The notes below the pieces were generated by a model. That model saw nothing but the letters and a program-made list of their open reading frames with translations. It had not been told where the DNA came from and did no database searches. Shown one piece after another: positions 56,207 through 64,000 of a DNA stretch of 64,000 nt (positions within the stretch are counted from its first letter, which is position 1; the number at the start of each line of letters is the position of its first letter). The position numbers were made by a program, and so were the translations under genes. The stretch spans positions 1 to 64,000 of the forward strand of contig KV425659.1 in NCBI GenBank assembly GCA_001632425.1. Direction: 5' to 3'. Source of the DNA: Neolentinus lepideus HHB14362 ss-1 (lineage: Eukaryota; Basidiomycota; Agaricomycetes; Gloeophyllales; Gloeophyllaceae).

Positions 56207-58632
56207 ATGCTGTCGACAAGTCGGAGAATATTCTCCAGAACGAGCTCTTTCGTTCGAACGCGGTGTGGTCCCTCCATTCGAGTTCGCTATAACTCTGGAA
56301 GTTCCCAAGCATCTGGTGTTTCTCTTGGTCGTGCTACCTCCGCCCTGGTTCTTGCTTCTGTGCTTAGCGGCTACGCGGGTTACAGTCTCGCATCACCAAA
56401 GCAAGCGAACAGCCATTCGACGACGTCCAGTGATTCTTTACGCGATCCGAAATGGGGATCACCAGAGGACTTTCAACGGGCTATCAAGGAACTTGAAGCT
56501 GTCTTTGCAGGCAGCCCAGATGTCACTATAGAGACAGACCCTGAGGTGTTACATGTCCATGGGTATTCAGAGAGTGATTACCACCCAGGTACGTTTGCTT
56601 GTAACTCAAGACTCGCTTATGATGCTAAGTTGGGCAAAGCTCATGATCCCACCGTTGTCGTAACTCCTCAAACGACTGATGACGTTGTCAAAATAGTGCA
56701 CGTCGCCACCAAGTACCGAATGCCTATTACAGCTTACTCGGGCGGTACGAGCTTAGAGGGTCAATTTCGCTCGGTGCGCCACATCCTACCGTGTCTCAGT
56801 ACTTAGATGACCGTTTGATTACCGTGGTACTGATATCAAGATATGCAGAGCTCGGTTGGCGGCATCTGCGTGGACATGGGCGGAATGAACCGAATCCTCG
56901 AGATACATGGTAAGTTGCTTGATTATTTGACGCCACTTAACAATCTAATTTATATATGTGCCGGTAGAAGAAGACTCCGACCTCGTTTGCCAACCTGGTG
57001 CGGGGTGGATGGACATCAACGATATATTGAAAGAAAAGGGTGCGCATTGTAGACAAGCGACTCTTCCAATCAAACTGACTCTTGTCCTGGGAATAGGATT
57101 AAAGTTGTTCTTCCCTGTATGTAGTCTTGGTGGTTTGGTTTTCATGTTGCAGCTAATCTTGCATGTGCAGTTGGATCCAGCACCAAGTGCGACAATTGGT
57201 GGTATGATGTCAAACGGATGCTCTGGCAGTATGTGCGGTCCCATTTTATATTATCATGAATCTGTGACGAGCCTTCGCTGCAGCAAACGCGGTGCGCTAT
57301 GGCACCGCCAAGGCGGAGTGGTTTTTGAACGCTGTGCGTTCAGAGTCTCCTCTGTGTATCTCTGCGTTCTGAGGCATCGTCCACAGACGGTAGTCCTGCC
57401 TTCGGGCGAAGTCATTAAGACCCGTAGACGGGCACGCAAGTCGTCGGCAGGTTTCGACACGACCAAGCTCTTCATCGGCGCCGAAGGGACACTCGGTATC
57501 GTCACCGAAGGTGCGTTTGCTTTGGTCGTATGCCTTCAGAGTCAGTGAATAAGCATGGTAATCTCTTGCGGTTGCAGTTACCATCCGATTAGCACCGCTA
57601 CTTCCGACCAACGTTGCGGTCGTGCACTTCCCCGATGTCCGCAAAGCGACTGCTGCCGTCAGAGAAATCCTAAACCGCGGAGTTGGGATACGTCAGTACT
57701 CCATACCCATTTTCAGACGTGCCGTAGTCCTCACACTCCTGTAGAATGTGTGGAACTAGTCGACAACGAATTCATGCGCGCTACGAACCTTATGCACCTT
57801 CCGAAGCCGCCCCGCTACCCCGAACTCGACTCCCTCTTTTTCAAACTACAAGGTCCGACGCCAGAGTCTCTAGCAGAGACAGCCAAGGTAGTTAAGGCGA
57901 TCGTCGAGAAGAAGGAGTATGGCGGGACGGGGTGGAAGCTCGCGAGGAACGACGAGGAAGCAGTGGACATTTGGACGGATAGGAGGAATGCACATTATTC
58001 GGGGCTGCAGTTGCTGCCTGGTGCGAGGGGCTGGGCGACTGACGTCTGGTATGTTGCAGTATGCTTGACGGGTGTCAGATGGGACTCACTGGCCTTGCTA
58101 GTGTTCCAATCTCGAAACTCCCGGACCTGGTGTACGAGACGAAGAAGGACATCAAGGACTCTGGACTTGTCTCACACATTGTGGGCCATGTTGGAGATGG
58201 TGCGTGCTTGCGTTGTCTCGATCTTAGCGAAAGTGCGAGTGACGAGCATTCCCATAGGCAACTTCCACGCGCTTCTCCTATTCCGCGATGATCAGGAGCT
58301 CGACATCGTCCGGAACGTCGTGCACCGCATGGTTGAGCGAGCAATTGCACTCGACGGTACCTGTACGTCTTTCCTTCTGTGAGCAGGTGCACTGACTGAC
58401 GGGACTGTACCTAGGTACGGGCGAGCATGGTGTTGGGATGGGAAAGAAGGAGTACCTGTACGAGGAGCTCGGAGAAGGCACGGTCGAGCTGATGAAGACG
58501 ATCAAGCGGGCTATTGATCCGCTGAATCTTTTCAATCCGGGCAAGGTGAGTCAGCGCTATTCTGTCTTGTGGTACCTGCCCTGATTGTATGCTGTTCGTC
58601 AGCTATACCCTGACTGGCGACCCACATCGTAG
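56207..58632 (+). CDS. Mitochondrial D-lactate dehydrogenase (FAD, Dld1-like)
   Basis: Oxidises D-lactate to pyruvate and passes electrons to cytochrome c. The N-terminus [19 protein letters not shown] is Arg/Ser-rich without acids, a typical mitochondrial presequence, followed by a hydrophobic stretch ([17 protein letters not shown]) that may anchor it in the inner membrane. The FAD-binding part shows [102 protein letters not shown]. The C-terminal part shows [43 protein letters not shown] and [17 protein letters not shown], with the conserved His residues. About a dozen exons with GT-AG introns are needed, down to TAG 58630-58632. A possible intron near 56589-56633 can also be read through, so the exact splicing there is open. 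Two relic copies exist on the minus strand. Confidence 0.88.
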
Positions 58633-59111
58633 ATGGCATTTATCGAAGGTATAGAATTGTACTGTTTTTTGTCAGGAACATGAGAGGTCTTGTTACCCAC
58701 TGTTGTAAATGATAAGGCGATGCCCGTTGGCGGCCAAACGAGCGAGCTCTAGATCAGAGCTGTCGTCTTACGCGAATGAATGCACGACCAAGACAAAGAA
58801 CGTCATATATTGATGGTACTACACCGTGACTAGACTGAAGATCCGACGGGGTAGAGTTCGAGTCAACGCATGTTCTCGAGTGCGTAGAATGTAGCCCTGA
58901 CTTCGCAGCGCAGCCAAGTTATACCACTAATCGCGCTACGTTGAGTGCTGGGTGAAGAAGTTGGGCAAGCTACTTGGCCCTGTTACACGGATCACATCAG
59001 AGACACGCCCCTAATCACGGGATCACGCAACCTGTCACTGTCGCGAATCGGAGTAGACTCCTTCAGATGTCTCGATTATACAGTGCAAGTCGAAAGCTAA
59101 TAGTCGCTTCA
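58633..59111. other. Convergent intergenic region
   Basis: Lies between the 3' ends of D-LDH and the minus-strand SDR. No gene recognised. Confidence 0.45.
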
Positions 59112-60325
59112 TCAGAAATCCGTACTTCTTGCCACGCTCTCCCACTTATCTAGCCTCTCGATCGTGCTCTGGCAGATGTCCCTGACCGTTTGGTGGCAAT
59201 CCGAGCCCAGATCGACAACGAGCGGGATCTCTTTGCCATCCGCGACGCCTTCACCCCGAACAAGATCGACCATGACTTCAACAGCCTTTTTGGGGTCTCC
59301 TGGTTGTTTGCCGTCGATACCTACATTACGCGACCAGGATCAGTAGAACATACATACTGTCGGATTTATAGGAGGAGGCGAGCTACGAACCTTCGAGCCG
59401 CTTGCTTGTAGCGCCGACGGACTGCTCGTAGTCGGCGATGCGCGTTGTATACGCGGAGCGGTTGTCGGGGGTCAGGAAGTCGGTGCGGAAGTAGCCCAGC
59501 TCGATGCAGATGCTGCGCAGACCGAGTGGAGAGATCTCGGCATTGAGGGCTTCGGAAAGGGCTGTGGCGTAAGGAACGCATTAGTTATCGACGTTAATTG
59601 GTTTATAGAGGGAAGAACGAAAAGGGAAAGCGCACCTCGGGCGGTGTACTTGGTTGCGGAGTAGAGACCGTAGCCCGGTCCAGACCTAGATACAATGTAA
59701 ATAGAGATCTCAGTCTATGGGAGGGTGAGCAGTACCTCCAGCCGCCGACTGAGCCTAGCCAGATGATGGTGCCGGCTTTGCGTTCGCGCATGTAGGGCAG
59801 GAATGCACGCGCTACGTTGAGAGCGCCGAAGACGTTTGTACTGAGTAGACGTGCCCCTTGAGCGATCATGCCCGGATACAAAGAGAAAAGTCGTACTTGA
59901 ACTGGTCAAGCGTCTCTTCGGGCGTCGTTTCTTCGAGAGCGCCGACAAGGATATATCCTGTGATTCATTCAGCTCCTCTAATCCTTTTCCCTTGAGGCAA
60001 ATTGGTACTAACCTGCGTTATTCACCAACACATCAACTCGCCCGTGGATGGCTACCGCCTTTTCCGCAACCTGCTTAAGCTTGTCCAATGGTGAGGTGAC
60101 GTCCAGCTCCAGCACGTCGGCACCTTGCGCCTTCAGATCGGCGAGCTTGGACAGGGAACGGGAACGCGTGGTCGCGATTACTTTGTCGCCCCGGCGGAGG
60201 GCAGCGAGTGTGAGGTCACGGCCGATACCAGAGCTGCATAGACTCGAATTGCGACGCAAAGTCAAGACAGAAGTGCGAAGAACTTACGATGTACCGGTGA
60301 TCAACCAAACGAACTGCTTCGACAT
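59112..60325 (-). CDS. Short-chain dehydrogenase/reductase, intact copy
   Basis: Classical SDR oxidoreductase using NAD(P)H. Seven exons fit on the minus strand: 60325-60288, 60234-60013, 59957-59897, 59840-59736, 59685-59636, 59561-59391 and 59320-59112. The Rossmann signature TGTSSGIG arises across the first splice (WLITGTSSGIGRDLTL). Then come ATTRSRSLSKL (the Arg after TT suggests NADP preference, by inference), LELDVTSP, VDVLVNNAG and the catalytic YSATK (Tyr and Lys); the Ser of the triad is probably the one in WLGSVGG. The C-terminus reads DPKKAVEVMVDLV and ends in STDF*. The substrate is unknown. A partial decayed copy lies at 54972-55621. Confidence 0.88.
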
Positions 60326-62368
60326 TTCGTTGTGAGACGTGGTACAGAGTCGTGTTGTTCTTGTGCACCCATCTCCCCCTTCTTATACCTCGCACGAAGT
60401 CCCCAGTTTCCCATCGTCATCACTATCCGGAGGTTGATATCTTGCAAGAATATCGCGGCATCGTTCGGCGGAGGGACGCGTAAGCAAGTTGGATAGACTC
60501 GTGTTCTTCGCACCGGGGCTGAGATGACTTGTTAGGCACCGAGAGACTTTTATCTGTAGAAGGGCAGAGCTATCCCCAGCCGGAAGTTCGGCGAAGGCCT
60601 TGCCACTCGAGAAACGCCTGCGTGTTCGCGCAGGACGAATGTCTTGCGACTCCGCCGAGCTTGTCTTACACGGGACTAACGTGGCTGGTCGGTGATTGGA
60701 GGACATTAATATGAACAATTGTATCTACGGACTGCTGTTGTGATGCAGGGTTAAAACTGCTTATAGGCTTTGATAGCGACACTTTGAACTTGATCGAAGA
60801 AGATGAACAACTAGATGTGATAGATGGAAGGATGAAATGGTGTTGGCAGCAGATGCAGGAGAGAAGGAAAAATATGATGGATTTACTGATTGATGTAGAA
60901 GATGTATGCATTGCACAGGTGGACGCGTATGGCTGAGGATATGATGGTGGTGGAATGAAAATCCGGGGCAACCTCACCGCCATCCTGATCTGCGGATAAG
61001 AAGCTGCGAGAGACGTCATAGGCATGAATTGCGGGTAGTTGTGAAAAGATTGCCTCCAATGCCTGCGCGGACTTTACTACTGCGGGCAGCACAGGTCGGG
61101 GGGACATAACACGGATGGAACTAGTAATGCTTTTTATCAAGCCATACTTGTCTTAACGACGCCGTCGAATTTTGGAAAGAAAACGATGCTGGGATGGGGG
61201 TGTCCATGCTATTGCGGCTGGATATCGTGTACGGTGTCGTGTGGCTGAGAACAAGAAATGAAGCATGGGAATATCGTCTCACGTGTCATCACGAGCGCTT
61301 ACTTGTCACACCTGTGCCACAGCCAGCTGGTGATCAAGACACCACTACTTGTAGGTACCGTGAACGAGGTACCTAAATTGAGACTAAAAGCAAGGGCAGA
61401 AATTTGAATATGTCTGCGTCTTTTGCGTTATCTGGAAAGGCAGGAGACACAACCACGTTTTTCGATCCAGTAGCTCGAGAATGACAAGGATACAACACTA
61501 TTCGCTACCTTTCATGTCCATCGCTGTCATGACCAGCGCCATATTTCCGGTAGCCTCACCTGCTGGGGTAAGTGAAACTGCCTGTGATCCCCATCTCAGC
61601 GAAATCTCTAAGGAGACTGCACCTGCAAGTGCGCATTAGAATCAGTCTAAGACGAAGCAAGATACAGATGACTCGTAGCACGCCACCATTTCCTAGTCGT
61701 TACGCGTCTCTGAAATGCAGGGCAACTTTCAGCGACACGAATGCAATCAAACTGTCGACATGCAAAGACGTACCTTGTCCCTGCAAGCGCGCATTCTCGA
61801 TGTCAACGCCCGATCCATCGCATTCATGACCGCCTGTTCCGCTTTCATCTCTTCGAATCTTGCCACTCTCGACCTGCGAATTCTAGTTTGTTGGTCGGAC
61901 AATGTGCAGATTGGCACCCAAATTCCTCGATGTAAGGGTGTCCGGGTCACGTATAACAAATTCGGAGAGTCCCAATCACGCATAACAGATGCGAAGAGTC
62001 CCAATAACGCTCCCCGTACATAGGGCATTTGCATCCGAAAACCCGAAGTTCCACCGTCAACTCACCCGTCGCTCAGCAGACTGGTTCGACACGCAAGCTT
62101 GAGTATAGAAAAGTCTCCGGCACCATACCGAACTCGAGAGATAAGCGAATACACAAGGCACGCAGTTCCAGCTTAAGGCGTCGAGGCAAACTAACAAGCA
62201 TATTGCACACGTCGATACTGGAGGAAATGTCAAATTCGCAGGACTCTGAGATTTCTAGCAGGTAGATGAATCGATTGACTGATACACAATACAGAGCTTT
62301 TGTTTCTTCACGCTTCCTTCTGTCCAGTCGTACACCTTTCTTCAATGTCACAACCTCGGGACCGATAG
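60326..62368. other. Intergenic, no recognised gene
   Basis: About 2 kb. Minus-strand frames at 60383-60718, 60666-61025 and 61747-62034 are not recognised. Around 61930-62005 a short repeat occurs (two copies of GAGTCCCAAT within diverged 30-nt units). I could not assemble a spliced gene. Confidence 0.4.
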
Positions 62369-63186
62369 TCACTTGCCAACAGCCTCGAGGTAGCGCTTCT
62401 CAGCCTCGTCGAAGTTGATGACGTTCCAGATGGCGTTGAGGTACTGCGATGAAGTCAGCATCAAGCAAAATGAGATACGATTAAATACGCACGTCAGCCT
62501 TAACGTTCAAGTACTGGAGGTAGAACGCGTGCTCCCAGACATCGACACCGATGACGGGGGCATGAGTGAGGAGCGGGTCCTGGTTGGCGGTCGTCGTAAT
62601 CTCAAGACGCTTGGTCTGGGGGTTCACGCCCTATTGTAATCACGATCAGCGTTCCATTTACAAGCCCCCGTGTCCGATCAAACAGGACAAGGCGAAATAC
62701 TCACGAGCCAGCCCCAGCCGGAGCCCTGGATGCCAGCGGTGGTGGTGTTGAACTCCTTCTTGAAGCTATCGAAGGAACCGAATGTCTCGATGATGGCACT
62801 CTTGAGCGGGCCATCCTTGAGAGCACCACCACTGCCCTTGCCCTCGGATGCAGCGGGGGCGAGGTTAACCCAGAAAAGAGAGTGGTTGATGTGACCTGCA
62901 GATCACGACGATCAGGATCCGCGGTCGCATGAGGACATGATATTAATGAATGAAACAACCACTTACCACCGCCATTGAATTTCAGTGCCTGCTGGAGGGC
63001 GATGCGCTCCTTAGGCGTCGAGGCTTTAGCGTAGGCGACCTCAGCGGCGTTGAGGGCGTTCACATAGGTCTGATGGTGCTTCTTGTGGTGAAGCTCCATG
63101 ATCTGCCTGGAGATGAAAGGCTCCAGAGCATCGTAGGGGTAAGGGAGGTCGGGGAGCTTGTGCTGTCCAGTTGCTGCTGCTGCCAT
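62369..63186 (-). CDS. Manganese superoxide dismutase
   Basis: Converts superoxide to hydrogen peroxide and oxygen. Four exons on the minus strand: 63186-62967, 62895-62705, 62630-62493 and 62443-62369, about 207 residues. The start [20 protein letters not shown] is followed by the metal ligand region [18 protein letters not shown] (first His), then [13 protein letters not shown] (second His), IQGSGWGWL and [17 protein letters not shown] with the Asp and third His ligands. The C-terminus reads [20 protein letters not shown]. The Mn assignment follows from family comparison. There is no obvious mitochondrial presequence, so a cytosolic enzyme is likely, by inference. Confidence 0.95.
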
Positions 63187-64000
63187 GGTCGTCGATGTGG
63201 GTAGAAAGCGAGGGAGAGATAGCGAGGGTATTTGTATCCTGTGATTGCTGATTCAGGCATATGTATTCCATGACGTTCGGTTCTCCCACGGTCACGACAA
63301 GCAGAAGTGGCTTTGACGCGTTCTATCGGCTTCGTCCTCTGAGTTTCCTTCAAACGTGCCCATTCTTGCATCTTATGTTGCGACAAGTTCATCAGAAATT
63401 GACGAACATGTGCGCGAATCTCTTTGGGACGTTGAAAATGGACCGACCGACTTCTGTTCAGATTTTGAAAGAAATGAGGGCAAGCTCCGCTTCGACACAT
63501 CAGGAAAAAAGTATCTGAGCCGTAGCCCCAGTTTCAGATCTATAGCCCTATGTTGGCTCCCAGAGCACATATAGTCCATGTGTGAGCTCTGGGAGTTCTA
63601 CCAAGTGCAATACAGTCCCTATTCAGAGCTATGGGAATCTTCAGTAGACACCCGTAGGCGGCATAGATGTCTATGTATGTCTACAGCACACTACAGGTCT
63701 ACCGGGTCTACCAGCAGCTACTCAGGCTACTCCAAGTATAGACTTGTACTCACACCTTGAAAATATTGGTATAAGTGAGATTAGGGTGGCAAATATGCCA
63801 CTCTGATCCATTCTTGCTAAGAGGGTGGCGCCTTGCAAGATATTGCATCTGTCTATAAGCTTGTGTCTCCAGTAACAGATTTCAGACGCGGTGCGACACG
63901 ATCACATGACCATGTTGACTTCGTAATTCAAGCTCCGACATTTAGCCACGTCAGCTCTAAGTCTCTTCCACACTCACTCGAACACCTTCACGAGTCACTG
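63187..64000. other. Upstream of Mn-SOD, no recognised gene
   Basis: Would contain the promoter of the SOD gene. Short frames at 63261-63579 overlap on both strands without product. The right end of the window may cut into the next gene; nothing recognised. Confidence 0.4.
63557..63595. repeat. Short perfect inverted repeat
   Basis: CTCCCAGAGC at 63557-63566 faces GCTCTGGGAG at 63586-63595, with inner ACAT / ATGT also pairing and a loop of about ten bases. It could be the centre of a larger, decayed palindrome because related but diverged sequence continues on both sides. Function unknown. Confidence 0.55.

Noticed and set aside
58840..58950. Possible tRNA gene (GTTCGAGTC on plus; TAGCGCGATTAGTGGTATAAC on minus)
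   Set aside because: The box-like motifs are on opposite strands, no 7-bp acceptor stem could be formed and no anticodon arm fits.
61747..62034. 95-codon minus-strand frame, possibly part of a spliced F-box gene
   Set aside because: Neighbouring frames could not be joined without stops, and the family resemblance was too weak.

Overview
The window comes from a filamentous basidiomycete, most likely an agaricomycete of the polypore type. The evidence is split genes with many short GT-AG introns (about 45-65 nt), fungal core genes (ATG7, SEC61, YTM1, Mn-SOD) and protein families typical of mushroom-forming fungi (DUF6593, FunK1-like kinase, F-box genes, a C4-dicarboxylate/malate-type transporter). 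The order-level guess is inference. Nothing bacterial or viral was recognised. Exon boundaries were worked out by hand from reading frames and GT-AG signals and were not checked against transcripts.

Layout. 1-3440 is repeat-rich: two copies of a dispersed repeat and one tandem repeat. 3440-4600 is a decayed ATG17. 5277-6673 is an alpha/beta-hydrolase, 7331-9001 a decayed F-box/LRR gene, 9202-10754 (minus) YTM1 and 10972-12034 an F-box-type gene; the last two diverge from a short shared promoter. 13977-15458 is a putative regulator with its zinc cluster at the C-terminus. 18843-26580 holds two tandem genes of an unrecognised family with a C-terminal chromo-like domain, separated by a spacer with a 165-bp x3 tandem repeat. 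27195-31960 holds decayed genes: an amino-acid permease, a FunK1-like kinase and a deleted D-lactate dehydrogenase. 32836-41524 is a conserved block: dihydroxyacetone kinase, SEC61 alpha (minus) and ATG7. 42145-46860 is a tandem duplication of a DUF6593 gene, one copy decayed, split by a TIR element that contains a 417-nt assembly gap. 47833-50264 (minus) is the transporter. 51677-55621 is a mosaic of copied fragments: decayed YTM1, an intact F-box paralogue and a decayed SDR. 56207-58632 is an intact D-lactate dehydrogenase, 59112-60325 (minus) the SDR parent and 62369-63186 (minus) Mn-SOD.

Theme. Local duplication followed by decay is the main signal. Five sets of paralogous sequence lie inside 64 kb: YTM1/F-box block, D-LDH x3, SDR x2, DUF6593 x2 and chromo-like x2. 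Usually one copy stays open and the others carry deletions or stops. The conserved genes do not form an evident pathway or cluster; ATG7 and the ATG17 relic share autophagy only by family. The least explained functional element is the tandem chromo-like pair.
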